This document shows positions 1 through 8,818 of a DNA stretch of 64,000 nucleotides, one piece after another. Each line of letters starts with the position of its first letter. Within the stretch, counting starts at the first letter, position 1. The position numbers and the translations under genes are program-made. The DNA lies in the NCBI RefSeq assembly GCF_002847285.1, contig NZ_CP025407.1, forward strand, positions 3,608,501 through 3,672,500, in the 5' to 3' direction. Source of the DNA: Streptomyces sp. CMB-StM0423. Its GTDB lineage: Bacteria; Actinomycetota; Actinomycetes; Streptomycetales; Streptomycetaceae. A model generated the notes under the pieces. It saw only the letters and a program-made list of their open reading frames with translations. It made no database searches and was not told the origin of the DNA.

Positions 1-1275
1 CTGGAGGCGCTGTTCTTCCAGTACGGGCGCTACCTGCTGATCGCCTCCTCGCGCGCGGGGTCGACCCCCGCGAACCTCCAGGGCGTCTGGAACAACGTCA
101 CCAACCCGCCGTGGAGCGCCGACTACCACGTCAACATCAACCTGCAGATGAACTACTGGCCCGCCGAGATCACCAACCTCGCCGAAACCACGATCCCGTA
201 CGACGACTTCGTCGAGGCCCTGCGCGCCCCCGGCCGCGTCTCGGCGCGGGAGATCCACACCAGCGGCGGCTGGGTCGTCCACAACGAGACCAACCCCTTC
301 GGCTTCACGGGCGTGCACGACTGGGCGTCGTCCTTCTGGTTCCCGGAGGCCGCGGCCTGGCTGACGCAGCAGATGTACGAGCACTACCGCTTCGACGGCT
401 CGACGGACTACCTCCGCAACACCGCGTACCCGGTGATGAAGGAGGCCGCCGAGTTCTGGCTCGCGAACCTGCGCACCGACCCGCGCGACGGCAAGCTGGT
501 GGTCACCCCCAGCTACTCGCCCGAGCAGGGCAACTTCACCGCGGGCTGCTCCATGTCGCAGCAGATCGTGTACGACCTGCTGACCAACACCCTGGAGGCC
601 GCGCAGACCCTCGGCGACAGCCCCGACTTCCGCACCCGCCTGGAGCAGACCCTCGCCGCCCTCGACCCGGGGCTGCGGATCGGCCGCTGGGGGCAGTTGC
701 AGGAGTGGAAGGCCGACTTGGACGACCAGAACAACGACCACCGGCACGTCTCCCACCTCTTCGCCCTGCACCCCGGGCGGCAGATCGAGGTCGGCAGTCA
801 GTGGGCGGAGGCGGCCAAGGTGTCGCTGACCGCACGCGGTGACGGCGGTACGGGCTGGAGCAAAGCCTGGAAGATCAACTTCTGGGCCCGGCTCACGGAC
901 GGCGACCACGCGCACAAGATGCTGAGCGAACAACTCAAGTCCTCCACCCTGCCGAATCTCTGGGACACCCACCCGCCGTTCCAGATCGACGGCAACTTCG
1001 GCGCCACCTCCGGCATCGCGGAGATGCTGCTGCAGAGCCAGCACGGCCCCATCGAGGTGCTGCCCGCCCTCCCGGGCGCCTGGCCCTCGGGCTCCGTACG
1101 CGGCCTGCGCGCCCGCGGCGGCGCCACCCTCGACATCACCTGGGCCGAAGGCCGGGCGACCCGCATCGTGCTGCACGCGAGCCGCACGCGCCGGCTCACC
1201 CTCCGCAGCGACCTGCTCCCCGGCGGCGAACAGGTCGTCGACGCGGTGGCGGGCCAGACGTACACCTTCGGCTGA
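1..1275 (+). CDS. GH95 alpha-L-fucosidase, 3' part (5' end outside window)
   Basis: The frame is open from the first base, so the N-terminus lies upstream of the window. The visible 424 residues match the catalytic (alpha/alpha)6 domain and C-terminal beta domain of glycoside hydrolase family 95, which hydrolyses alpha-1,2-linked L-fucose (some members alpha-L-galactose). The Asn-Ile-Asn pair of the family's catalytic centre is at residues 45 and 47 of the visible part, followed by LQMNYWP. PSYSPEQ, HRHVSHLFALHPG and the FQIDGNFG segment, which carries the likely catalytic Asp, are all present. Secretion cannot be judged without the N-terminus. The next gene is a ROK sugar regulator, which fits a carbohydrate-use locus. 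Family assignment is firm; the exact substrate is inferred. Confidence 0.9.
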   Translation: MEALFFQYGRYLLIASSRAGSTPANLQGVWNNVTNPPWSADYHVNINLQMNYWPAEITNLAETTIPYDDFVEALRAPGRVSAREIHTSGGWVVHNETNPFGFTGVHDWASSFWFPEAAAWLTQQMYEHYRFDGSTDYLRNTAYPVMKEAAEFWLANLRTDPRDGKLVVTPSYSPEQGNFTAGCSMSQQIVYDLLTNTLEAAQTLGDSPDFRTRLEQTLAALDPGLRIGRWGQLQEWKADLDDQNNDHRHVSHLFALHPGRQIEVGSQWAEAAKVSLTARGDGGTGWSKAWKINFWARLTDGDHAHKMLSEQLKSSTLPNLWDTHPPFQIDGNFGATSGIAEMLLQSQHGPIEVLPALPGAWPSGSVRGLRARGGATLDITWAEGRATRIVLHASRTRRLTLRSDLLPGGEQVVDAVAGQTYTFG

Positions 1276-1290
1276 CCCCGCCGGAATGCC

Positions 1291-1324
1291 GCCCGGGCCC
1301 GCGATGTGCGCCGCGGGTCCGGGC
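1291..1324 (+). terminator. Stem-loop after the GH95 gene
   Basis: A 13-bp inverted repeat (1291-1303 with 1312-1324, one G-T wobble) with an 8-nt loop begins 16 bp after the fucosidase stop. There is no long T-run, which is usual for this kind of genome. Probable intrinsic terminator. Confidence 0.55.
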
Positions 1325-1441
1325 CCCGGGGTCCGGTTGTCAGGCTGTTTCTTTCCGGCATTGCGCCGGGCGTCTTTTAATTCCCCTGACAATTCACCAG
1401 CGGCTTTTACAGGCCCGCAACTAAAAGGAGAGGACGGGCCG

Positions 1442-1470
1442 TTGACTTAATAACACACCTGGTTTTACAT
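1442..1470 (+). promoter_or_regulatory. Candidate housekeeping promoter of the ROK-fusion regulator
   Basis: TTGACT at 1442-1447 and TTACAT at 1465-1470 are separated by 17 bp inside a short AT-rich patch. This places transcription start roughly 25 bp before the ATG at 1503. The -35 is good and the -10 only moderate, so this is a prediction from spacing and hexamers. Confidence 0.45.
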
Positions 1471-1502
1471 GTGCGGCACGAGCTGGACAGGAAGGCCACG
1501 CC

Positions 1503-3941
1503 ATGCACCCCCACAAGCAGGCGACCGTCACCGCTGCCGCACCGCCCTCCGCCGCCATGTCCGCAGCCATACCCGCCGCCCGCCCCTCCGCCGAGGACAC
1601 CGGTCTGCTGCGGCAGTGGGCGGCCGAGGGCGGGGCGCTCGAACTGCGGGCCAGGATCGTGCTGCTGGCCGGGCAGGGCATGCGGGACACCGACATCGCC
1701 CGGCGGCTCGGCGTCTCCCGGCAGACCGTCGGCACCTGGCGGCACAAGTGGGCGGACGAGGGCATCGCCGGGCTGCGGCACCGCGCCCGCCCCGGCCGGC
1801 CGGCCACCGTCGACGAGGCGGAGGTCATCGCCCGTACGCTCCTCGCCAGCGACGGCGCCGCCGCCTCCCGGGCCGTGGGCCGCGAACTGGGCCTGTCCCA
1901 CGCCACCGTGGCCGCCATCCGGCGCCGCTGGTCGGACCACCCGCCGGCCGACCCGCCGCTGCCCGGCTCCGACATCTGGGTCGTCGGCCTGTACGCGGAC
2001 GCCCACGGCGCCGTGCTCCTCGCCGGCGCCAGGACCGGCGCCGCCGCGCAGCCGCGGCCGGCCGGCAGCGCCGTGGGCGCCGACGTGCTCGCCGGGCTCG
2101 ACCGCGCCTGCGACGCGCTGCCCGGCGCCGTCGCCGGCAGCCGCCCGCCGGCGCCGCACCGCGCGCTCGCCGCATTCCTCACGAAGGCGCGCAGGCGCCA
2201 TCCGCGTATCGAGTTGTACGCGCTCACGCTCTGGACCGCGGACCCCGCGGCGGCCCACCCGCACGCCTCCCCACCGGCCGCACCCGGGAAGGCAACCGCC
2301 GCCGCCTCCCGTACGTCCGGCCCGTCGACCGCACGAACGGCCGTCCCACTCACGGCCCTTCGCCCACCCGGCCCGGCACCCGCCTCGGCAACCGCCCCCG
2401 CGGCCGCCCCCGTCCCCCCGCAGCCGCCGCCCGCCATCCGCCCCGAAGCCTCGACGCCCGCCACCCTCCACGGCATCCCCGCCACCTGCACCTGGCGCAG
2501 CTACCTCCGCGCCCTCGTCGCCCTCGACAGCTCCCGCCACCCCGAGTCCTCCCGCCGCGTCTACCTCGACCTCGCCGGCGCCGTCGAGGCGTACGCCCGG
2601 CGCCCCGCCGGCGAGCCCCTCCAGTGGCTGCGCGAGTCCATCGCCAGCCACGCCGCCCCGCCCCGCCCCCGCGGCCGCTCCGGGGGCGGGGCGGGGGCGG
2701 GGCGGCGGGAGGCCGTGGGCGGGGCGAACCACATCGACCTCGGCTCGTTCAACGAGTGCGTCGTCATCGAGGCCGTCCGCCTCGCCGGCACCGTCACCCG
2801 CGGCGAGATCGCCCACCGCACGGGGCTGACCCAGCAGTCCGTGTCCCGGATCGCCCGCTCGCTGCTGGCCCGCGGCATCCTCGTCGAGGAGAACCGCCGC
2901 CAGGCCACCTCCGGCAAGCCGCGCACGCCCGTGCGGCTGCGCGGCGAGGCGGCGCACGCCGTGGGCATCCACATCGACCCGGAGGTCTTCACCGCCGTCG
3001 TCATCGACCTGGACGGCGCCATCGTCGCCGAGCGCACCCGGCCCGTACACCCGACGGCCGACCCCGACGTGCTGGTCAGGCAGGTGGCCCACCTCGGCCG
3101 CGGCGTACTGGCCGACGCCCGCGGCGCGGTACGGCCCGGGGGGTTCCTCGGCATCGGGGTGGCCGTCCCCGGTCCCGTCGACACCGACTCCGGCACGGTG
3201 CTCGACCCGCCGCTGATGTCGGTGTGGACCGACCTGCCACTGCTCTACCTCCTCAAGGACCACTTCCAGTGCCCGCTGATCATGGAGAAGGACGCGGCCG
3301 CCGCGGCGGCGGGCGAGCGGTGGATCGGCCGCGACCGGCGCGCCCGCGACTTCGCGTACGTCTACCTCGGTACGGGCGTGGGCTCCGGCCTCTACCTCAA
3401 CGGCGACCTGCACCGCGGCACCAGCGCCAACGCCGGTGAGTTCGGCCAGTTATGCGCCGTCGCGCTCGGCCGCACCGGGCCCGGCGGCCGGCCCGAGGTG
3501 CTGCCCGAGTGCAACCCGCCGCTGGGGCTCTCCCGGCTCGCCGCCCGGCACGGCTTCCCGCTCGACGCCGCGCTGGCCGGCACCACCGCCGGCTACCGGG
3601 CCGTCACCGAAGCCGCCGCGGCCGGCGACCCGGCCGCCACCGCCGCCGTACGGGACCTGGCGCGGGCCGTCGGGCAGGGCACCACGAGCCTGGTGGACCT
3701 GCTCGACATCGACCTCGTCGTCCTCGGCGGGCCGTTCTTCACCGACCCGGCCGCCCCGCTGTACCTGTCCCACATCGGCGAGATGGTCAACGACTTCCCC
3801 ACCGCGCGCCGGCTGCGGCACGTCGACGTCGAGCGGTCGGTGCTCGGCCCCGAGGCCGCCGCGGTGGGCGCCGCCTCCACGATCTTCCACGCCGCGTTCA
3901 CCCCGAGGCTGCGCGGCGGGACGGCCCTGCGGGCCCTGTGA
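1503..3941 (+). CDS. ROK-family regulator fused to an inactivated IS630-type transposase
   Basis: An 812-residue protein starting at an ATG preceded by AGGAAGG. Residues about 35-145 are the double helix-turn-helix of IS630 transposases (RARIVLLAGQG, ARRLGVSRQTV, LSHATVAAIRRRW). Residues 157-245 resemble an IS630 catalytic core, but both expected Asp motifs (VDEKSQ and LDNYATHK in active enzymes) are gone. Residues 250-330 are a Pro/Ala-rich linker. Residues 350-385 look like the transposase C-terminus. Residues about 415-475 are a MarR-like winged HTH and 485-800 a ROK sugar-kinase fold. The ROK part lacks the usual phosphate-binding motif and the CXCGXXGCXE zinc motif, as in regulatory rather than catalytic members. 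Codon 650 (3450-3452) is TTA. It probably regulates the flanking sugar genes. The ROK assignment is firm; the transposase origin is inferred from motifs. Confidence 0.85.
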   Translation: MHPHKQATVTAAAPPSAAMSAAIPAARPSAEDTGLLRQWAAEGGALELRARIVLLAGQGMRDTDIARRLGVSRQTVGTWRHKWADEGIAGLRHRARPGRPATVDEAEVIARTLLASDGAAASRAVGRELGLSHATVAAIRRRWSDHPPADPPLPGSDIWVVGLYADAHGAVLLAGARTGAAAQPRPAGSAVGADVLAGLDRACDALPGAVAGSRPPAPHRALAAFLTKARRRHPRIELYALTLWTADPAAAHPHASPPAAPGKATAAASRTSGPSTARTAVPLTALRPPGPAPASATAPAAAPVPPQPPPAIRPEASTPATLHGIPATCTWRSYLRALVALDSSRHPESSRRVYLDLAGAVEAYARRPAGEPLQWLRESIASHAAPPRPRGRSGGGAGAGRREAVGGANHIDLGSFNECVVIEAVRLAGTVTRGEIAHRTGLTQQSVSRIARSLLARGILVEENRRQATSGKPRTPVRLRGEAAHAVGIHIDPEVFTAVVIDLDGAIVAERTRPVHPTADPDVLVRQVAHLGRGVLADARGAVRPGGFLGIGVAVPGPVDTDSGTVLDPPLMSVWTDLPLLYLLKDHFQCPLIMEKDAAAAAAGERWIGRDRRARDFAYVYLGTGVGSGLYLNGDLHRGTSANAGEFGQLCAVALGRTGPGGRPEVLPECNPPLGLSRLAARHGFPLDAALAGTTAGYRAVTEAAAAGDPAATAAVRDLARAVGQGTTSLVDLLDIDLVVLGGPFFTDPAAPLYLSHIGEMVNDFPTARRLRHVDVERSVLGPEAAAVGAASTIFHAAFTPRLRGGTALRAL

Positions 3942-4060
3942 ACCGTACGACCGGGGGCCCTGCGCCCTCGTCCCGGCCCGGGGCCCGTGGCCCGCAACGA
4001 CCCGGGGGCCCCGTGCCCTCGTACGAAACCGCCACCACTCACGCACCAGGAAGGAACCCG

Positions 4061-6532
4061 ATGAGACGCACCCCCCACCGCCGGTCCCGGCCGGGACGGG
4101 TGGACAGACCCGGCCGTGCCCCGCGGCTGCTGGCCGTCCTCGCGCTCGTGCTCGGCGGCGGCGCGGTCGCCGCCGGCGGCCCGGCCGCGGGCGCCGCTGC
4201 CGACATACCCCCCGGCGACTACCAGCACGTCCAACTGGCCTCAGGTCCGGCCGAGATGGGCGAGCCGATGTCGCTGACCGTGCTGCCGGACCGCGCGGTC
4301 GTGCACACCGCGCGCGACGGCACGGTCCGGGTCACCGACGCGGCCGGCAACACCAAGGTCGCCGGGAAGCTCAACGTCTACAGCCACGACGAAGAGGGCC
4401 TTCAGGGCGTCGCCGCCGATCCGGGGTTCGCCTCCAACCGGCAGCTCTACCTGTACTACTCGCCCACGCTCGACACCCCGCCCGGCGACGCACCCGTCAC
4501 CGGCAGCCCCGCCGACTTCGAGCGCTGGAAGGGCCACCTGAACCTCTCCCGGTTCACGCTCAAGGCGGACAACACCCTGGACATGGGCAGCGAGAAGGTC
4601 ATCCTCGAAGTGCCCAACGACCGCGGCCAGTGCTGCCACGTCGGCGGCGACATCGACTTCGACGCCCAGGGCAACCTGTACCTGACCACGGGCGACGACA
4701 CCAACCCCTTCGCCTCCAGCGGCTACTCCCCGATCGACGAGCGGGCCGGCACCAACCCGCAGTTCGACGCCCAGCGCTCCTCCGGCAGCACCAACGACCT
4801 GCGCGGCAAGGTGCTGCGGATCAAGCCCACGGCCGACGGCTACACCGTCCCGTCCGGGAACCTCTTCGCGCCCGGCACGCCGGAGACCCGTCCCGAGATC
4901 TACGCGATGGGCTTCCGCAACCCGTTCCGGATGTCCGTCGACCGCGAGACCGGCGCCGTCTACCTCGGCGACTACGGCCCGGACGCCGGCGGCAGCGACC
5001 CGAACCGCGGGCCGAGCGGCCAGGTCGAGTTCAACCGCATCACCGGGCCGGGCAACTACGGCTGGCCGTACTGCACGGGCACGAACACGGCGGCGGAGAC
5101 GTACAACGAGTTCACCTTCCCCAACGGCCCCTCGGGCGCGAAGTACGACTGCGCGGGCGGCCCGGTGAACAACTCCCCGCACAACACCGGGCAGGACAGG
5201 CTCCCCCCGGCCAAGCCCGCCTGGATCCGCTACGGCGGCGACGCGGGCAGCCCGCCGGAGTTCGGCGGCGGCTCGGAGTCCCCGATGGGCGGCGAGGTCT
5301 ACCGCTACGACCCGGACCTGGACTCGGACGTGAAGTTCCCCGAGTCCCTGGACGGCCGGTACTTCGCGGGCGAGCTGGGCCGGCAGTGGATCAAGGCCAT
5401 CGAGGTCGGCCAGGACGGCTCCCCCGGGCTGATCGAGGACTTCCCGTGGGACGGCACCCAGGTCATGGACACCGACTTCGGCCCCGACGGCGCGCTGTAC
5501 GTCCTCGACTACGGCTCCGGCGGCGGCAACCAGGCGCTGTACCGCATCGAGTACCTCGCGGGCTCCAACCGCAACCCGGTCGCCCAGGCCGCCGCCGACC
5601 GCACCTCGGGCGGCACGCCGCTGACCGTGAAGTTCAGCTCCGCGGGCAGCGCGGACCCGGAGGGCGGGGCGCTCAGGTACCGCTGGGACTTCGGCGACGG
5701 CGCCACCTCGGACCAGGCGAACCCCTCGCACACGTACACCTCCGCGGGCACCTTCACCCCGACCCTCACCGTCACCGACCCCGAGGGCCTGACGGGCACG
5801 GCGAGCCTGGTGGTGACGGCGGGCAACACGGCGCCGACGGTGACGCTGCAGACGCCGGGTGACGGGCGGCTCTTCTCCTTCGGCGACGACGTGCCGTTCA
5901 CCGTGGCGGCGAGCGACCCGGAGGACGGTTCCGTCGACTGCGCGAAGGTGCGGGTGTCGTACTCGCTCGGGCACGACAGCCACACCCACGAGATCACCTC
6001 GGCGAACGGCTGCAGCGGCACCGTCAGCGTCCCGGAGGACGGCGAGCACGACACCGCGGCGAACCTGTACGGGGTCTTCAAGGCCGAGTACACCGACGAC
6101 GGCGGGCTGACGGGTACCAGCACCCGCACCCTCCAGCCGCGGCACCGGCAGGCCGAGCACTTCGGCGCGATGTCCGGCATCCAGATCGCCGGGCACGGGG
6201 GCGCGGAGGGCGGCGCGACGGTCGGGTTCACGGACAACGGCGACTGGGTGTCGTTCGAGCCGTACGCGCTGAACAACGTGACCGGCATCAGCGCGCGGGT
6301 CGCCTCCGGCGGTCCCGGCGGCACGATCGAGGTCCGCACGGGCTCGCCGACCGGCGGCCTGCTCGGCACCCTGACGGTCCCGCCGACCGGCGGCTGGGAG
6401 AACTACCAGGAGGTCAGCGCCTCGCTGACCGCGGCGCCGCCGGGGGCGACGACGCTGTACCTGCGGTTCGCGGGACCGACGGGGCAGGGGAACCTGCTCG
6501 ACATCGACGCCTTCACCTTCACGACGGGGTAG
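4061..6532 (+). CDS. Secreted PQQ-type sugar dehydrogenase with PKD and CBM6 modules
   Basis: Start chosen at ATG 4061 because of the AGGAAGG just upstream and because the protein then opens with a signal peptide (Arg-rich start, hydrophobic stretch, Ala-rich cleavage region near residue 47). The product has 823 residues. Residues about 50-500 form the six-bladed propeller of soluble glucose/sorbosone dehydrogenases (GSDH), with QCCHVGGD, GDDTNPF, MGFRNPFRM and NYGWPYC. About 505-590 is a PKD domain (YRWDFGDG at about 540). About 694-823 is a CBM6-like carbohydrate-binding module. It would oxidise aldoses outside the cell if PQQ is available. No PQQ biosynthesis gene is visible. Co-directional with the ROK regulator 119 bp upstream. 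Confidence 0.85.
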   Translation: MRRTPHRRSRPGRVDRPGRAPRLLAVLALVLGGGAVAAGGPAAGAAADIPPGDYQHVQLASGPAEMGEPMSLTVLPDRAVVHTARDGTVRVTDAAGNTKVAGKLNVYSHDEEGLQGVAADPGFASNRQLYLYYSPTLDTPPGDAPVTGSPADFERWKGHLNLSRFTLKADNTLDMGSEKVILEVPNDRGQCCHVGGDIDFDAQGNLYLTTGDDTNPFASSGYSPIDERAGTNPQFDAQRSSGSTNDLRGKVLRIKPTADGYTVPSGNLFAPGTPETRPEIYAMGFRNPFRMSVDRETGAVYLGDYGPDAGGSDPNRGPSGQVEFNRITGPGNYGWPYCTGTNTAAETYNEFTFPNGPSGAKYDCAGGPVNNSPHNTGQDRLPPAKPAWIRYGGDAGSPPEFGGGSESPMGGEVYRYDPDLDSDVKFPESLDGRYFAGELGRQWIKAIEVGQDGSPGLIEDFPWDGTQVMDTDFGPDGALYVLDYGSGGGNQALYRIEYLAGSNRNPVAQAAADRTSGGTPLTVKFSSAGSADPEGGALRYRWDFGDGATSDQANPSHTYTSAGTFTPTLTVTDPEGLTGTASLVVTAGNTAPTVTLQTPGDGRLFSFGDDVPFTVAASDPEDGSVDCAKVRVSYSLGHDSHTHEITSANGCSGTVSVPEDGEHDTAANLYGVFKAEYTDDGGLTGTSTRTLQPRHRQAEHFGAMSGIQIAGHGGAEGGATVGFTDNGDWVSFEPYALNNVTGISARVASGGPGGTIEVRTGSPTGGLLGTLTVPPTGGWENYQEVSASLTAAPPGATTLYLRFAGPTGQGNLLDIDAFTFTTG

Positions 6533-6557
6533 GCGGAGAGTACGGGCCGATGACCGG

Positions 6558-6598
6558 CCGGCACGGTGCGCCCGGCTGGGCGGAGCGCACCGTGCCGG
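6558..6598 (+). terminator. Stem-loop after the sugar dehydrogenase gene
   Basis: A perfect 14-bp inverted repeat (6558-6571 with 6585-6598, loop 13 nt) lies 26 bp after the stop codon. It is a strong GC-rich hairpin without a T-run. Confidence 0.65.
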
Positions 6599-6863
6599 TC
6601 TCCCGGCGGGGACGCCCCGGGGGCGGACCGGCAGGAGCAGGCCGCCCGTTCAGCGGGCGCGGTCCGCTGGGCGACGCGATCCGCTCAGCCGACGCGATCC
6701 GCCCGGCACGCGCAGCAGGTGCCTCCCGCACAGCCCGCACAGCCCGTATCGGCAATGTCCCCCTATGTCCCCCGCACACCCGCCCTTAGGGTATGTCGCC
6801 CCACCGACAACCGGCTTCCCTACGGCAGTTGAGCGCCCCCCGCGCCCCCGCAGGGCCGCGGCT
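6599..6863. other. Non-coding gap
   Basis: About 265 bp between the terminator and the 3' end of the epimerase gene. Short overlapping ORFs exist but none has a ribosome site or resembles a known protein. No feature recognised. Confidence 0.4.
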
Positions 6864-7877
6864 CTACGCCTCCGCCGCCGCCAGCGCCGCCAGCAGCTCG
6901 CGCTCCCGGGCCGGGCTCAGCCCCGCCCGCCGCGGCCGGTGGAGACCCTGCTCCCGCTCCCACGCCAGGGTGTCCGCCAGCAGCTCCGCGCGCGGCCTGT
7001 GCGTCAGCCCCGCCGCCACCGCCGCGGCGCCGCTGCGCGCCGTGAAGCCCTCCCAGCCCGGCTCGTCCAGCCACATCGCCAGCGACTCGGCCCCCATGAA
7101 CTGCTCCACACCCTGCCCCCGCAGCCACGTGGAACCGGCCGCCGCCACAGGGCCGGTGTGCCCGCCGACCTCCCGTGAGAGCCGGATCCAGTCCTCCAGC
7201 GAGACGACCGGGCCGACCGTGTCGTACGTGCCGGCGACGCCGGCTTCCGCGTTGCGGAGCAGCCAGTCGACGAGGTCGCGCACGTCCACGACCTGCGTCG
7301 ACAGATGCGGCCCCGAGGGGACCAGCATCGGGGCCTGCGGGTCGCGGGCGGCGCGGGCGACCCAGTAGCCCGTACGGCCCGTGTGGTCGCCGGGGCCGCC
7401 GATGAGGCCGGCGCGGGCGATGACGAGCCGGTCGCCGTCGACCGCCACCCGGGTGGCCTGCTCGCAGGCCGACTTGGCCTCGCCGTACAGCTCGCGGTCG
7501 GCCTCGTCGCGGTCGGTGGGCTCCATGAGCGGCGCGGACTCGTCGGCGCCCGGCCGGTGGTGGGTGGCGTAGACGTTGCCGGAGGAGACGTAGGTCCAGT
7601 GCCGCGCGACGTCCGCGAGCGCGGCGAGGGCGCCGCGGACGAAGCCGGGCTGCCACGACACCTCGACCACGGCGTCCCAGGGGCGGTCCGCGGTACGGGC
7701 CGGCAGCGCGTCGTACGCGCCGGGCTCCCGCCGGTCGGCGGCCACCAGCTCCGCGCCGTCCGCCACCCCGCCGCTCTCGCCGCGCGCGAGGCACGTCACC
7801 CGGTGCCCCCGATCGAGCGCCAGCCGCGCCACTTCCCGGCCCACCCAGGCCGTACCGCCCAGCACGAGAATGTCCAT
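6864..7877 (-). CDS. NAD-dependent epimerase/dehydratase-like (extended SDR) protein
   Basis: A 337-residue protein. The start is ATG 7877, because the Rossmann fold begins at once (MDILVLGGTAWVGREVA, a GxxGxxG-like nucleotide-binding loop); a longer reading to 7943 adds only unrelated residues. The middle carries WTYVSSGNVYA, the usual strand-5 Ser region. A canonical YxxxK is hard to place (LYGEAKSACEQ contains Tyr-Gly-Glu-Ala-Lys, which fits). It matches actinobacterial reductases annotated as NAD-dependent epimerase/dehydratase. Substrate unknown. The gene stands alone, convergent with the upstream sugar cluster and co-directional with the TetR gene behind it. Confidence 0.8.
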   Translation of the reverse strand: MDILVLGGTAWVGREVARLALDRGHRVTCLARGESGGVADGAELVAADRREPGAYDALPARTADRPWDAVVEVSWQPGFVRGALAALADVARHWTYVSSGNVYATHHRPGADESAPLMEPTDRDEADRELYGEAKSACEQATRVAVDGDRLVIARAGLIGGPGDHTGRTGYWVARAARDPQAPMLVPSGPHLSTQVVDVRDLVDWLLRNAEAGVAGTYDTVGPVVSLEDWIRLSREVGGHTGPVAAAGSTWLRGQGVEQFMGAESLAMWLDEPGWEGFTARSGAAAVAAGLTHRPRAELLADTLAWEREQGLHRPRRAGLSPARERELLAALAAAEA

Positions 7878-7961
7878 CCCCGCACCCAAGCACCGATCCC
7901 GCCCCGGCACAGCATCGCTACGCCGACAGCAGAGCCCGGTCACCGCGAAGGCGTGACGTCT

Positions 7962-8747
7962 CTACGCCCGGCGCCCCGACCGCCCCGCACCCCGCGCCGC
8001 CGTCCGCGCCAGCCGTGCCTCCAGGCCGTCGAGGATGAAGTCCAGCCCCGCGGCGAAGGTGCCGTTCCAGTCGTCGTCGCGGAGGTAGTCGCCGGCGGCG
8101 AGCGTCGGGTACCGGTCGGCGGCGGCGCGCACCCGCTCCTGGGCGACGTCCCGCTCCGCGGCCGTGACGTCCAGCGCCACCTGCGTGGAGGCGGAGCCGA
8201 GGACGTGGTTGTGCAGCGCCCAGGTGGCGGCGAGGAGGTCGCGCCCGGTGAAGCCGGCCCGTACGAGCGTGGCCTGCAACACCTCCATCCAGGCGAGGAA
8301 GTGGGGGCCGATGCCGGGCTTGCGGCGGGCCGGGAGGGCGGCGGCCCACGGGTGGCGCAGCAGCACGGCGCGCCAGGTGCCGAGCACGGCGGCGACGCCC
8401 TCGCGCCAGTCGGCGTCCGGGTTCTCCTCGGCGGTGCCGGCCCCGGCCGCCGGCGGCTCCACCTCGCCGAAGATCGTGTCCACCGCGAGGTCGATCACGT
8501 CGTCCTTGGTGTCGACGTGCCAGTACAGGGAGGGCGCGACGACCGCGAGCCGGTCGGCGAGGCGGCGCATGGTGAGCCGGTCGATGCCGTCCTCGTCCAG
8601 AAGCGCGACGGCCGCGGTCCCGATCCGCGCCCGGGTCAGCGGCGGCTCGCCCCTGGCCGACGTCCGCCCGGGGCGCAGCCAGATGCTCTGCGTTTCGCCT
8701 CCTGCGCCACGTTTCCGCTGGTCACGCGGCTTTCTCTCGCTGCCCAC
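7962..8747 (-). CDS. TetR-family repressor with TetR C-terminal domain
   Basis: A 261-residue regulator with a GTG start. Residues about 38-85 form the TetR N-terminal HTH (TRARIGTAAVALLDEDG, MRRLADRLAVVAPSLYWHV), with the Trp-His typical of the TetR/TetR_C subgroup. The C-terminal domain has the all-helical ligand-binding composition. About 35 residues precede the HTH, so a downstream start is possible. It is divergent from an MFS exporter, with a perfect 25-bp palindrome between them. The simple reading is that it represses the exporter and itself until a drug-like ligand binds. Confidence 0.9.
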   Translation of the reverse strand: MGSERKPRDQRKRGAGGETQSIWLRPGRTSARGEPPLTRARIGTAAVALLDEDGIDRLTMRRLADRLAVVAPSLYWHVDTKDDVIDLAVDTIFGEVEPPAAGAGTAEENPDADWREGVAAVLGTWRAVLLRHPWAAALPARRKPGIGPHFLAWMEVLQATLVRAGFTGRDLLAATWALHNHVLGSASTQVALDVTAAERDVAQERVRAAADRYPTLAAGDYLRDDDWNGTFAAGLDFILDGLEARLARTAARGAGRSGRRA

Positions 8748-8773
8748 CCGGCCCAGTGTAGTACAGTGTGCGA

Positions 8774-8798
8774 CATTCCCTAACGCCGTTAGGGAATG
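8774..8798. promoter_or_regulatory. Perfect palindromic TetR operator
   Basis: CATTCCCTAACG (8774-8785), one central base, then its exact complement (8787-8798). A second partial copy of the right half (CGTTAGAGAA) lies at about 8805-8814, next to the exporter start. The position between divergent tetR and MFS genes makes it the likely operator. Confidence 0.8.
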
Positions 8799-8818
8799 CC
8801 ATACGACGTTAGAGAAGG

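Noticed and set aside
1503..3941. Reading the ROK-fusion N-terminus as an active insertion sequence
   Set aside because: No terminal inverted repeats or target duplication, both catalytic Asp motifs are missing, and the frame continues into the ROK domain.
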